Shown: positions 8,293-18,408, numbered from the stretch's first letter. The stretch is 64,000 bases of DNA from Paenibacillus sp. FSL R5-0912 (GCF_000758605.1 NZ_CP009282.1:5394001-5458000), one strand, 5' to 3'. Program-made: numbers and translations. Notes: generated by a model not told the origin, from the sequence alone.

Positions 8293-11200
8293 TTACAGCT
8301 GCCCCATTAAATTAGCGATGACTTGGGCACTCTCGGCGCGGGTCATGCTCCCCTGCGGCGCGAATTGCTGATTGCCGCGGCCCTTGATCAGCCCCGCCTG
8401 TAGGGCGATGCCGGCTGCGTTCTTCGCCCAGCTATGAATCTGGGAGTAATCACTGAACGCGCCTGCAGCTGTATCACTTGCCTGGCTTACCCGGCTTCCC
8501 TGTAAGTACTCATAAGCGCGGACGATCATGACCGCCATTTCCTCCCGGGTAATGCGCTCATTCGGAGCGAAGGCATCCTTGCTGTGTCCGAGCACGATCC
8601 CCGCTTCATTTACAGCCGCAACAGCTCCGGCATACCAGGACTTGGAATCCACATCAGCAAATGACGGTGTACTTCCCGCCTTAAGGCCAAGTGCCCGTGT
8701 AATTATAGCGGCGAATTGCGCCCTGGTTACTTCACTTTGCGGATTGAATTCTGTAGCCGAAATGCCTTCGAGAATATGCTTCGCAGCCATAGACTTAATG
8801 ACACCGCTGGCCCAGCTGGTGCTGCTGACATCCGAGAATGTCTTGTCATACTCCAGCACTGCATACTGGCTGAAATGATTGATTTCGGCGGTGAATTTAC
8901 CATCTGTCAATGTTCCGCCCATGTATTCAAGGGCACCGCTGGCAGCAATATAGTAGACACCGAGCAAGCTGCGGTTCGCATTAGGATCTACAGTGAATGT
9001 AAGGGTCAGCGGCTTGTCAAAAGCGGTTACCGGCATGGCCGTGCCGTCCGCAGCAAGTACCTCCAGGCTGAAGCTGATTACATCACTTGCCGCCGATAGC
9101 TGAACGGAACCGTTGACAGCCGGATTCTTCATCAGCTGCTCCGCAGCAGCCTTCGCAGTCTTCACGGCTGAAAGCTTAATTCTCGCCCCCTCCGGTTGTC
9201 CTCCGGCACCCGCAGCCTTCTGCTGAATGCTCTTCAGCACTTCCGGTGTCAGGTCGACCGCAACCGTACTCCAGGCGAGACGCAGGGTATTCTCTCCTGT
9301 AATTCCCGATAATCCTGCCGGAAGCAGCACGGATTCTGTAGCATCCGTGAGCTGAACCGTTATTGTCCCGCCAGCCGGGGCCGCGAAATCACCAGGGGCA
9401 AGAACCTTCTCGGTCTGCGGCTGCGGAGCCGGTGATGGCGTAGCCGCTGGTGTTGGTGCTACCGTAGACACTGGCGCATCTGTAGGGGCCGGTGTTGCCG
9501 TTGGTGCTGTTGTCGGCTCCGGTTCCGGCGTCGGCGTAGGTGTTGGTGTCACCGGCGGCTGTTCTGCTTCGCCTACAGTCACCGTCCGGGTCACCTCAGC
9601 AGCGGCGTTGCCCGCTGTATCCGTCACATTATAATGGTACAAATAGGTGCCTGCAGCCGATGTATCCAGCGTCAATACTGACTCCCCATCCTTCGTAATC
9701 GTCTCCACGATGCGCTCCGTAATGTCGCCGTCACGGTCATCTGCCGCAGTAGCTCCGGCATCGGTATAGCTTGCGCCATTCTCCAGTTGAACGGATGCTT
9801 CCCCAAGCAGGGTTATCACCGGCTTCGTTACATCCGGATCAATGGCAACCACTACGGTTCTTGTTACTTCCTCCGCTGCATTCCCTGCGGTATCGCTGAC
9901 GTTATAATGGAAGGTATAAATATCCTCTACCGCCGTATCCAGCTCTGTCAGGCCGTATACTTCACTGGTCACTGTTGTAACGATACGGCCCGTTATATCG
10001 CCGTCCTGATCATCAACAGCCGTGGCTCCGGCATCCGTATATTCCGAACCAACCGGCAGATTAACGGTCGCCTCGCCACTCAGGGTAATTACCGGCAGAA
10101 CCGTATCCGGTACCGGCAGCGTAATTGCTCCGCTGGCCGAGCTATCCGCCTTCGCCTCTCCCTTGCTCAGCGTAACAGAGAAGGTGAAGCTGCCATCCGT
10201 ATCCTTCGTTGCTTCCTGGAATGGCGACAAAATGATGTCACCCATGGCAACTCCGGTAGCACTGAAGCCGGGCAGTGTGTTTATGGTTTGCTGCAGCCAG
10301 GTCTGGACAGCCTCCTCACTATTCGCTGTCTCCTTCTTCACATTGTAGGCCGCACCTTCAATGATGCTCTTCGCCTCATGGACAGCCTGCTCATTGGCAA
10401 CGCTGACCTTATCTCTGGCTACAGCTACATAGCTGATTACTGCAGCCTGACTGAACGTATTGTACACTGCATAGGTCACGGTACCGCTCACCGGCAGCGT
10501 GAAGTCATGATTGACCGCTGTACCCGCAGAACCTGCAACCAGGCCGGTACGAACCTTCTCAGATACGGCTTTCCCCTCAGCATCAGAATAGCTAAGAGTA
10601 ACATCCATCGTCCGGCTGCTGTTGTTCCACCAGTCCAGATGATAGGACGAAATCGTATATTTGCCTGCATTCAGAGGCAGCTTGTAGACCAGAGGCGTAT
10701 TCTTCGTATTCAAGCTGTATACTCCAGTCTGTGCTTTGTCTGTAGCAACTACTGCTCCGCCAAGTCCCTTTGGACTGTAGTTAGCCGTACTGTTGGTATG
10801 TCCCCAGACCGCATCCCCTGTCGACAATTGATCCGCCTTGTCATTCAGCAGGCTGTCGCCGAAGAAATTCTTGATGGTTGTATATGGCGGTGTTACCCCG
10901 TCAGCGGAGACACCAGGGTCCAGGAAATATACGAGGCCAGCAGGTACCACTTCCACATACGCTGTTGTCTTCAAATTTCCGAAAGTACCGGTTACAGCTA
11001 CCCGCTCATATGGAGTGTCGAAGCTGACTGCGTCTACATTCCATTTCACAGCCACCTGCACCTTGGAGCCGTCAGCACGCGTTGCTTCCAGCATGGCCGG
11101 CAGGTTAGGCTTCTTCCCGGCATAAGTGGCCGTATCCTGAGGAGCGGCAAGCTCCCTCACATCGCCTACAACCAGTCCGATATAGGCCGAGGTCAAGCGC

Positions 11201-14200
11201 GCTTCAAGGTGCGTTGCTCCTTCCTGATCCAATCTGTACAGCACAGGATTATTCAGTGCTGCCTCAGCTGCACCTAGCGCATCTGCGAACAACTTCCAGT
11301 CACTCTCCGGAAATTCATCCTGCCGGGTAATTTCCTGCGCGTCCTTCACCGCCTGCTGAAGCGCAGCAGTATTCACGTTTCCTGCAGCTCCGCCGGAGAT
11401 AGTTCCCACGGAATCCACTGCCAGTGTCCCGCTCAGCACCTTGATCTGGACCGTGTGCTCTCCGTATTCCAGCCCGCGCAGCATGAAGGTCTGATACAGC
11501 TCCTTCGATGCCGCAGCAGCGCCAGAGAGCACTACAGTCCGGCCGTCCACACTCGCCTCCAGCTTGGCGGAGCCGTCATTAGGCCCGAGAATATCCAATC
11601 CGGTGCCGGTAAAAGTATACTTTAGCACCGCACCAGCAGCCTGACTGGTCGAAAGGGAACGCTGGTACACATACATCCCTTTGCCATTCTCATGGGCCCA
11701 TGCCCCCTCGTACACCAGCTTGGATTGCGGAACCGCAGCCAGATCGTGCATCTCCAGATTATCCAGCAGCTCTGAATAATAAGGAGTATAGCCGTCTACC
11801 TTCTCCACCTTTAGATTATCGAAGCGGACATGATAGAAGCCGCTCGCGAGCTGCACGCGTCCGGACAGCTTCGGATTCGGGTCGGTATAAGTTGTAAGTT
11901 CAACATGATCCAGATAGGCAGTGATTCTATCACCTGCAACCTGAAGAGCAATGTTATGCCATGCGTCGTGTGCGGTATCGTAACCCTCAAGCTTCACACC
12001 GCCGGTGCCAGTGGCGGCATTGCCGCTGGCGACAACAGTACCGCTGGACAGCAGCTGCCAGCCGCCATCGAACCAGAACTTCAGCGCATATGGCGTTCCG
12101 CTTAGCGTCTGTGACCCGCCCTGATAGCGGGCTCCGACTGCTGCGTAATTGTTGCCGCTATAAGTACTGTTCTGCTCAAAAGACACATCGGCACTGACCT
12201 TATAGTTGGTCCAGCGGTTATCACCGATCGCTGTGACCGGGTCTCCGCCGTTCCAGGCACCGCCAACTCCTGTTGTAATCTGATCCAGCTGCTGGCGCAG
12301 GACATAATTATCCGTATCGCCGATACGATACCCCTCGAAGGCTCCGTTAAGGTCCTGGGTATAACGCGGAATGACGCTCTGCTCACCGCCGCGGGAGCTG
12401 ACATAGCTCTGCTCGCCGGCAATCCCTCCGTCTTTGCCGATGACGGGAACGGTTTTGCTGCCGTAATTGAAGTCATCCGCATACAGAATTCCGTCTTCCA
12501 TATTCTGTACGGAACCTGTTGCATCGGTATCCAGCACCGTACGTTCTCCCTCAACCGGAAGCGGTGCCGGCGACTCTGCTGTAGCGTGATTATCCAATGT
12601 GCTTACAGTTACAATCGAGAACGGCTTCACTCTCACCGTGTATACACCGCTGCCGTCTGCAGCCGCATCGCCTAGATATTTCATATAATTGCTGTTAAAA
12701 GCCTGACCCTCATCAGCCGCACGGGTCTCCCATACTTCCAGGGAAGGGTTTCCTGTATAGCCCATGTTCACCGCCTGAAGCTTGTAGATCTTCTCATACT
12801 CGCTGTCATTGATGATGACTGTCGAGAATTCCTGCTTGCCCGGAGCAGCAAGTGTCATGTAGCTCGGAGTTCCGTTCCGTCCGCTGACCGGGTTCGTGCC
12901 GGATGCACCGGTGTAGCTGGCCTTGGGAACCGCTCTCCAGACTCCTGCTGTATTATCCCCATTCTCCCAGCCCGTCTTGGCAAACCCGTTGAAATGCTGG
13001 AGAATAACCAGCCCTGCGTCATAGTGTATGAAGCCCGACCACGGGTCCCGCGCGCTGACCAGCTCCTTGAAGGAATACTGTCCGCCTTCATAGAAAGAGC
13101 CGATCGCCGGCTGGTAGATGAAGTGTGTCCGGCGGGAATTCACGAAGCCCTTAATGATGGTATTGCCCATCTCCAGCGGACCGCCGGTGCCGCCGATGCC
13201 CGTTCCGGCCGTTGACGGGTCCTTCATATTGTTGTTCGGGCGGAAGGCCGAGTTGCTGAAGGTCGCCTGCGCCTCACTGTTCCAGATTTCCTTGTCGAAT
13301 TCTTCGGCCAGCCGTTTGAAGTTGCCTTTGCTGTCATCATCAGTGTTGTAATGATAGCCTGCGGCCGTTACCGCCTCCCGCAGCGAAAGATCGCTCACCA
13401 TAGCATCGCCGAAGGTGCCGATTCCGACCTCGTCGGAAATAATCAGCTTGATGTCGTGATACAGCGCCTCCTCCTCAGTGCTCTCGAAGCCTTCAGTATC
13501 CGCTTTAACCTTGGCGCTGTATTGCTTGATCCAGTTCAAATCGGATGCATGCTCATTGACATCAGGATTGACATAATCCACCATATAACCGTATTCACGG
13601 TAAGCGGACAGAATCGTATTTTTGTACCAGGTATATATTTTGTCGTTGTTATTCGCCCAGGCCGGAGCGTTCCAGCGCAGGAAGCTTACCTTAACCGCAG
13701 GATTGATGGCCTTGGCATCAGCCGCAAGCTGGAAACCGGGATGCCGGGTAACATTGGCCTCTTCATTCTCCGTACGCATCGTCGAAGGGTCGGGACCTGT
13801 CGAGTTGTTGCGGTCATTCCCCATCTCAATCTTGACATGGTCGATCAGCGGACGGTCGCCGCCGAACAGAACCTGCAGCAGCTGCGCATAAGCCTCTGGC
13901 TGCTCAGACTTATAGTCCATCAGCAGGGCGCTGGTACTGTTGCCGCTCAGCACGCCGAAGCCTTTGAACGTCAGGCCGTTAACATTGTCTTCCTTAATAT
14001 CGTTGCCGTCGAGCAGAACTTTGACCGTAGAGGCTGCGGTCTGCCGGGCATCCTCAAGCTCTTGCTTGATCGCACCTTCGGCAACAGCGAACCAGCTCAG
14101 GATCGGCTTCTCCCCGGATACTGAAGCATAGGTCAAGGTCATAGGACTGCTGACATCAACATCTCCAGGAATGGTGAATTCACCGGAAATAAACTTGGTC

Positions 14201-14967
14201 GTATAGGTGTCCAATTGCGTGAACGTGATCGTCTTGCTGTCCCCGGCGGTATTCTTATACTCCAGGCGTGGCTCTATCCCGCGGTTGCGCGTGCCGGAGT
14301 ACCATTCATAGAAACCGCTGCTGAGTGTATACGTGCCCGCATTAAGCGCTTTCAATTTATAAACGATATTAGCGCCGGACGGATCTGCCCGCAGGCCAAC
14401 CTTCCATACCGATGGCTCAGTGGCAGGGTCGGCCAGCTCTCCGGCCTTGGAGTTCTTCACCATATTGCCCGTATCATCGAAGCCCCAGTCTGTCGTTCCG
14501 CTGACGTATTTCTGATCCGGTAACCCGTTAAGCAGGCTGCTGCCGGACAAGGTTTTGACCGCCTCGTACAGGGGCGAGTCTCCAGGAGGATTCCCCAAGG
14601 AATCGCCGCCTCTGCCGCTGTCCACGAAGTAGACGAGCGGACTATCGGCCGGCGGAATTACTTCCACATTCGCCACCACCGGCCCGCCGTTCGCGGTTCC
14701 GTTCACGGTTACGGTGTCATACGGCACATCAAAGGTATCTTCGCCAATGCTCCAGTTCACAAGTGCACTCTGGCCGCCAACATCGACGCTTGCAGGCAGA
14801 GTCGTACCTGCCGTTGTCTTTGCCCCCATATGGGCCGCTGCATAGACCGTATTTACAGTGGCCGCAGATACGGCCGGCATACCTAGTGCCGGAAACATTC
14901 CGGCTACAAGTGCCCCTGACATCAACACAGAGAATAGCCTTTTCTTGACACGGGTTGTGCTGTTCAT
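8293..14967 (-). CDS. Giant secreted GH59 (galactocerebrosidase-like) glycosidase with SLH anchor
   Basis: 2224-residue modular surface enzyme. Order: signal peptide 1-35; Ig-like domain about 45-105; beta-sandwich module 110-300; GH59 catalytic region about 325-800 (start motif FKGFGVLSGNSTSALLMDY; probable acid/base Glu472 in NPDVNEHA and nucleophile Glu565 in IWNSEAQ); LamG-like C-terminal part of GH59 about 830-1056; carbohydrate-binding-like sandwich 1060-1190; helical segment 1195-1270; a second Ig-like plus sandwich pair 1275-1520; two DUF5011-type repeats 1622-1798; Pro/Thr linker 1803-1852; a module of about 185 residues; three SLH motifs 2042-2215. SLH domains bind pyruvylated wall polymer, so the enzyme should sit on the cell surface. 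GH59 enzymes hydrolyse beta-galactosides. The family was recognised by resemblance to human GALC. It lies behind an ABC operon of the same strand but after a terminator. Confidence 0.88.
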   Translation of the reverse strand: MNSTTRVKKRLFSVLMSGALVAGMFPALGMPAVSAATVNTVYAAAHMGAKTTAGTTLPASVDVGGQSALVNWSIGEDTFDVPYDTVTVNGTANGGPVVANVEVIPPADSPLVYFVDSGRGGDSLGNPPGDSPLYEAVKTLSGSSLLNGLPDQKYVSGTTDWGFDDTGNMVKNSKAGELADPATEPSVWKVGLRADPSGANIVYKLKALNAGTYTLSSGFYEWYSGTRNRGIEPRLEYKNTAGDSKTITFTQLDTYTTKFISGEFTIPGDVDVSSPMTLTYASVSGEKPILSWFAVAEGAIKQELEDARQTAASTVKVLLDGNDIKEDNVNGLTFKGFGVLSGNSTSALLMDYKSEQPEAYAQLLQVLFGGDRPLIDHVKIEMGNDRNNSTGPDPSTMRTENEEANVTRHPGFQLAADAKAINPAVKVSFLRWNAPAWANNNDKIYTWYKNTILSAYREYGYMVDYVNPDVNEHASDLNWIKQYSAKVKADTEGFESTEEEALYHDIKLIISDEVGIGTFGDAMVSDLSLREAVTAAGYHYNTDDDSKGNFKRLAEEFDKEIWNSEAQATFSNSAFRPNNNMKDPSTAGTGIGGTGGPLEMGNTIIKGFVNSRRTHFIYQPAIGSFYEGGQYSFKELVSARDPWSGFIHYDAGLVILQHFNGFAKTGWENGDNTAGVWRAVPKASYTGASGTNPVSGRNGTPSYMTLAAPGKQEFSTVIINDSEYEKIYKLQAVNMGYTGNPSLEVWETRAADEGQAFNSNYMKYLGDAAADGSGVYTVRVKPFSIVTVSTLDNHATAESPAPLPVEGERTVLDTDATGSVQNMEDGILYADDFNYGSKTVPVIGKDGGIAGEQSYVSSRGGEQSVIPRYTQDLNGAFEGYRIGDTDNYVLRQQLDQITTGVGGAWNGGDPVTAIGDNRWTNYKVSADVSFEQNSTYSGNNYAAVGARYQGGSQTLSGTPYALKFWFDGGWQLLSSGTVVASGNAATGTGGVKLEGYDTAHDAWHNIALQVAGDRITAYLDHVELTTYTDPNPKLSGRVQLASGFYHVRFDNLKVEKVDGYTPYYSELLDNLEMHDLAAVPQSKLVYEGAWAHENGKGMYVYQRSLSTSQAAGAVLKYTFTGTGLDILGPNDGSAKLEASVDGRTVVLSGAAAASKELYQTFMLRGLEYGEHTVQIKVLSGTLAVDSVGTISGGAAGNVNTAALQQAVKDAQEITRQDEFPESDWKLFADALGAAEAALNNPVLYRLDQEGATHLEARLTSAYIGLVVGDVRELAAPQDTATYAGKKPNLPAMLEATRADGSKVQVAVKWNVDAVSFDTPYERVAVTGTFGNLKTTAYVEVVPAGLVYFLDPGVSADGVTPPYTTIKNFFGDSLLNDKADQLSTGDAVWGHTNSTANYSPKGLGGAVVATDKAQTGVYSLNTKNTPLVYKLPLNAGKYTISSYHLDWWNNSSRTMDVTLSYSDAEGKAVSEKVRTGLVAGSAGTAVNHDFTLPVSGTVTYAVYNTFSQAAVISYVAVARDKVSVANEQAVHEAKSIIEGAAYNVKKETANSEEAVQTWLQQTINTLPGFSATGVAMGDIILSPFQEATKDTDGSFTFSVTLSKGEAKADSSASGAITLPVPDTVLPVITLSGEATVNLPVGSEYTDAGATAVDDQDGDITGRIVTTVTSEVYGLTELDTAVEDIYTFHYNVSDTAGNAAEEVTRTVVVAIDPDVTKPVITLLGEASVQLENGASYTDAGATAADDRDGDITERIVETITKDGESVLTLDTSAAGTYLYHYNVTDTAGNAAAEVTRTVTVGEAEQPPVTPTPTPTPEPEPTTAPTATPAPTDAPVSTVAPTPAATPSPAPQPQTEKVLAPGDFAAPAGGTITVQLTDATESVLLPAGLSGITGENTLRLAWSTVAVDLTPEVLKSIQQKAAGAGGQPEGARIKLSAVKTAKAAAEQLMKNPAVNGSVQLSAASDVISFSLEVLAADGTAMPVTAFDKPLTLTFTVDPNANRSLLGVYYIAASGALEYMGGTLTDGKFTAEINHFSQYAVLEYDKTFSDVSSTSWASGVIKSMAAKHILEGISATEFNPQSEVTRAQFAAIITRALGLKAGSTPSFADVDSKSWYAGAVAAVNEAGIVLGHSKDAFAPNERITREEMAVMIVRAYEYLQGSRVSQASDTAAGAFSDYSQIHSWAKNAAGIALQAGLIKGRGNQQFAPQGSMTRAESAQVIANLMGQL

Positions 14968-15065
14968 TCATTCATCCTCCTCTTATTCAACAAATAATCG
15001 TATACATTGCGTTGTTAGAAGAATATTTACTTGGACAGACCTTTGCCTTACCTCCATAGTGGTTA

Positions 15066-15104
15066 TAAAAAACCCGGCAGCCACGAAAAGATGCAACTGC
15101 CAGG
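15066..15104 (-). terminator. Rho-independent terminator of second ABC operon
   Basis: On the minus strand, CCTGGCAG (15104-15097) pairs with CTGCCGGG (15080-15073), followed by six T. It lies directly behind the permease gene stop at 15118 and separates the operon from the GH59 gene. Confidence 0.8.
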
Positions 15105-15117
15105 CGCGTTACTTGTT

Positions 15118-15957
15118 CTAGCCTTTAATCCCCGATGCTGCAACACCTTGCACGAAGTACTTCTGCAGGGCCAGGAATACAATCACTACCGGAATAATGG
15201 AAACCACACTTGCTGCCATGATCAGACCGTACTCCGCAGAATACTGCGAGATGAACATCCGCAGACCGATCTGAATGGTCTTGAGCTTCGTATCTGTCAG
15301 ATAAATCATCGGCCCCAGGAAGTCATTCCAGGTGGCGACGAAGGTGAAGATTGTGAGTGTAGACAATGCCGGCTTGGACAGCGGCAGCATGATTCTTGCC
15401 CAGATGCCGTATTCACTGAGTCCGTCGATCCGGGCTGCTTCACATAATTCATCAGGTACTCCCTGATAGAACTGGCGCATCATGAACACACCGAATGCCG
15501 AGAACGCCTGCAGCAGAATGATAGCCAGGTGGGTATTGTTCAGTCCCATGTAACGCATCAGGATAAACTGCGGCACCATGTAAGCCTGCCAAGGGATCGC
15601 AATCGTTGCGATATACCCCAGGAAGATAAAGTTCTTGCCCCGGAAATGCAGCTTCGAGAACGCATAGGCCGCAAAGCTTGAAGTCAGCAATTGCAGAATC
15701 GTTACGATAATCGATAATTTCGCAGTGTTAAAAATAAACCGTCCGAGCGGAATCCGCGTCCAGATATCCGTGAAATTCTCCCAGCGGGGGTTCGCCGGAA
15801 TCCACTGCATCGGGAAGGAGAAGACATCCTTGTTCAGCTTGAGCGATGAGGACAGCATCCATATATACGGAACCAGCATCGCCAGCACGGTCGCAAACAA
15901 CAACATATACACATGAACCATGAGGCTGATTCTGAGTCCTTTACTTTTTCCAACCAT
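15118..15957 (-). CDS. Sugar ABC transporter permease, MalG type
   Basis: 279-residue inner-membrane permease with about six hydrophobic segments and an EAA loop (EAARIDGLSEYGIWARIMLP). It starts 15 bp after the stop of the partner permease; AGGAGG lies about 11 nt before ATG. Last gene of the operon binding protein - permease - permease. Its neighbourhood, the GH59 surface enzyme downstream and a kinase/regulator pair upstream, suggests uptake of galactosides freed outside the cell; this is inference. Confidence 0.92.
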   Translation of the reverse strand: MVGKSKGLRISLMVHVYMLLFATVLAMLVPYIWMLSSSLKLNKDVFSFPMQWIPANPRWENFTDIWTRIPLGRFIFNTAKLSIIVTILQLLTSSFAAYAFSKLHFRGKNFIFLGYIATIAIPWQAYMVPQFILMRYMGLNNTHLAIILLQAFSAFGVFMMRQFYQGVPDELCEAARIDGLSEYGIWARIMLPLSKPALSTLTIFTFVATWNDFLGPMIYLTDTKLKTIQIGLRMFISQYSAEYGLIMAASVVSIIPVVIVFLALQKYFVQGVAASGIKG

Positions 15958-15972
15958 ATCTTTTGAATCCTC

Positions 15973-16911
15973 CTATTGTCCGTATTTCTTCTCGCCGCGG
16001 AACTGGACGATGGTGATGCCAAGTACCAGCAGAAAGAGTACAATCGCCATGGCACTGGCATATCCGTAATCAAGTGAACGGAATGCCGTATTGTAGATTT
16101 GATAGACCATAACCCTCGTAGAGTCGTTGAGCTGGTTATCGGCGCCGGCAAATAGGTTGATAAAGATATCGTAGACCTTGAACGAGTTAATGACCAGAAT
16201 CATCAGAACAAAGAAGGTTGTAGGTGCCAGCTGTGGCACGGTGACATTGCGGAATCTTCTCCACGGGCCTGCGCCGTCCAGCTCAGCAGCCTCGTAGAGC
16301 TCAGGGTTAATTCCCTGGAGTCCTGCCAGATAGATGACCATATAATAACCCATATTTTTCCACACTGTGAAAAGAACTACGGTAAACATGGCCCACTGCT
16401 TATCCGCCGCCCAGCGGGGAAGATCCTCCAGCGGGATACCGGTAAGGGTATGCAGAATGTTGTTGATCGGACCCATGGTAGGGCTGAAGATGAAGTTCCA
16501 TACCGCCGCAACGGCTACCAGGGAGGCTACATAAGGGAAGAAGAACACGGTTCTCATGAAATTACGGCCCATAATCTTCTGGTTCAGCAGAATGGCCAGC
16601 GCCAGCGCCACAATCATGGTCAGCGGTACGACTCCGATGGTGTAGACAATGGTGTTCCACAAGGCTTTGTGGAAGGTTGAATCTTTGAGCAGCCGGGTGA
16701 AATTGTCCAGCCCGATGAACTTCATCGGATTGGCCCCGTCCCATTTCACAAACGCAAGGACAAAGGCAAATATCATGGGTACCAGTGTAAACAGGGCAAA
16801 TCCGATAAAGTTCGGCGCAATGAAGCTGTAGGCAATCAGGTTATCTTTAACCCCTCTTGACATACGTCTTTTTGGGCTCTTATTTGTATGCAATATGGTT
16901 TCGTTCTGCAT
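15973..16911 (-). CDS. Sugar ABC transporter permease, MalF type
   Basis: 312-residue permease, start taken as ATG 16911 (MQNETILHTNKS) because GGAGGAG lies 6 nt upstream; an extension 12 residues longer has no such site. A long polar N-terminal tail precedes the first membrane segment, and the EAA loop reads EAAELDGAGPWRRFRNVTVP. It forms the transport channel with the next gene. It is separated from the binding-protein gene by about 150 bp holding two hairpins. Confidence 0.92.
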   Translation of the reverse strand: MQNETILHTNKSPKRRMSRGVKDNLIAYSFIAPNFIGFALFTLVPMIFAFVLAFVKWDGANPMKFIGLDNFTRLLKDSTFHKALWNTIVYTIGVVPLTMIVALALAILLNQKIMGRNFMRTVFFFPYVASLVAVAAVWNFIFSPTMGPINNILHTLTGIPLEDLPRWAADKQWAMFTVVLFTVWKNMGYYMVIYLAGLQGINPELYEAAELDGAGPWRRFRNVTVPQLAPTTFFVLMILVINSFKVYDIFINLFAGADNQLNDSTRVMVYQIYNTAFRSLDYGYASAMAIVLFLLVLGITIVQFRGEKKYGQ

Positions 16912-16940
16912 TGTTTCTCCTCCAAACCTTATATAACATC

Positions 16941-17036
16941 CCCGCAAAGTATGAATTACTGTGATGCCTGTTCAGGTACTTTGCGGGAACCCCAAAGCTG
17001 TCCTTTGTCATATAGAGGGCGGGCCTTCGCCCGCCC
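16941..17036 (-). repeat. Two hairpins between binding-protein and permease genes
   Basis: First hairpin (nearest the binding-protein stop): GGGCGGGC / GCCCGCCC at 17017-17024 and 17029-17036 with a 4-nt loop. Second: 11-nt arms CCCGCAAAGTA 16941-16951 and its complement 16977-16987. No T-run. This fits differential expression of the binding protein over the permeases by mRNA protection or partial termination. Confidence 0.65.
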
Positions 17037-17064
17037 TTACTAGCGACCGCCCTACTCAGAACGG

Positions 17065-18408
17065 TTAATTGTTCAAGAGCTCTCCTACACGTTTGTTCAT
17101 ATCCTTCAGGCCTTCATCAATCGAAGCGTTCTTCGTCATGATGTTATCGTGTGCTTCATTCAGGATAACCTCGATGTCTGCACTCTTTTCATGTATAGGC
17201 ATTTCCAGATAAGTCTGAACAGTATTTAGTGCAGCCTTACTGTTCTCGTCTGCAGGGAAACCGTCGATGGAAGTAATGGAATTGATAACTTCATCGTTCT
17301 TGATGGCCGGAATGGTTCCGGTAGAAGCAATAACCTTCGCGCCTTCTTCACCAGTTACGAAGTTCATGAACTCCAGTGCGGCTTCTTTGTGCTTGGATTT
17401 CTGGTTTACAGCCAGGGAAGTAATCGTACCCAGAGTTGTACCGGCTTCCACACCGTCAGGGTGAGGGTATTTCACAATGCCCCATTCTGTTGATTGGGAT
17501 TCGCCGCTCTTCACTTTCTCGATCTGGGTAGCAATGAACCAGCTGCCCATGTTCATCATGGCAACGGAGTTGTTGTAGAATACGCCGGAATAATGCGTGC
17601 TGGAAGTCTTCAATGTAGCGTAATCCATCACGATACCGTCTTCCTGCTCTTTCAGAATCCGTTCATAGGTAGGCTTCAGGAAGTCATAGTTGCCGCCGAC
17701 CACCGTATTCTTGCCGTCAAGAATACCGAACAGTTGAACCGCGCTCCGCCAAGTGTGGTAGTGGGCACCGTATACTTTTTCGGAACCGCTGCCGGAGGTC
17801 ATTTTGCGGGCGAGCTCATCATATTGGTCGAAGGTCATATCATTACTCGGGTATTCCACGCCTGCTTTGTCGAACAAAGCTTTGTTGTAATAAACCACCC
17901 AGAAGTCACTGCGGAAAGGAAGCGCATACACCTCGCCGCCCACTTCAATCTGCTCCACAGTACCGCCATACAAGGAAGGATCAATGGAATTTGTGCTCAT
18001 GTAGCTCTTAAGCGGCTCCAGATGATTCTGCTTCACCAGGTTCGAATAACCGGGAATATCTTTAATGGTAAGAACGTCCAGGTCTGCACCGCCGGAGAGC
18101 TGTGTGCTGAGCATGGTCATATAGTCCGTGGAGCCAAGATCTACATATTCAATCGTTACATTCGGATGTGCAGCTTTATAAGCATCGATCAGCGGCTTGT
18201 AGTAAGCGGTTGCTTCCCAGTCCCACAGCGCCCATTTCAAAGTCACAGGCTCCTGACTTGGTTCAGCGGAAGCGTTTGCAGCGTTACCCGCCGCAGGTGC
18301 GGTAGTTGCAGCAGCTTCATTATTGGCGTTGTTCCCGGAACATCCGGCCAGCATGCTCACGGAGAGCGCTGCGCTAAGGGTCATGCCATAGAATCTTTTT
18401 AAGTTCAT
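17065..18408 (-). CDS. Sugar ABC transporter substrate-binding lipoprotein
   Basis: 447-residue family-1 solute-binding protein. Signal peptide with lipobox LAGC (Cys23) and an Asn/Ala-rich tether. The rest is the usual two-lobe fold, with MTMLSTQLSGGADLDVLTI and IGIL-type segments typical of MalE relatives. First gene of the operon; an AAGGGGA site lies before ATG. It is divergent from the sensor kinase at 18683, which probably controls it. Substrate inferred only from the GH59 enzyme nearby. Confidence 0.93.
   Translation of the reverse strand: MNLKRFYGMTLSAALSVSMLAGCSGNNANNEAAATTAPAAGNAANASAEPSQEPVTLKWALWDWEATAYYKPLIDAYKAAHPNVTIEYVDLGSTDYMTMLSTQLSGGADLDVLTIKDIPGYSNLVKQNHLEPLKSYMSTNSIDPSLYGGTVEQIEVGGEVYALPFRSDFWVVYYNKALFDKAGVEYPSNDMTFDQYDELARKMTSGSGSEKVYGAHYHTWRSAVQLFGILDGKNTVVGGNYDFLKPTYERILKEQEDGIVMDYATLKTSSTHYSGVFYNNSVAMMNMGSWFIATQIEKVKSGESQSTEWGIVKYPHPDGVEAGTTLGTITSLAVNQKSKHKEAALEFMNFVTGEEGAKVIASTGTIPAIKNDEVINSITSIDGFPADENSKAALNTVQTYLEMPIHEKSADIEVILNEAHDNIMTKNASIDEGLKDMNKRVGELLNN

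Noticed and set aside
9787..11277. 496-codon plus-strand frame inside the GH59 gene
   Set aside because: Antisense reading of repeats and Ig-like domains; Cys/Arg-rich text with no family features.
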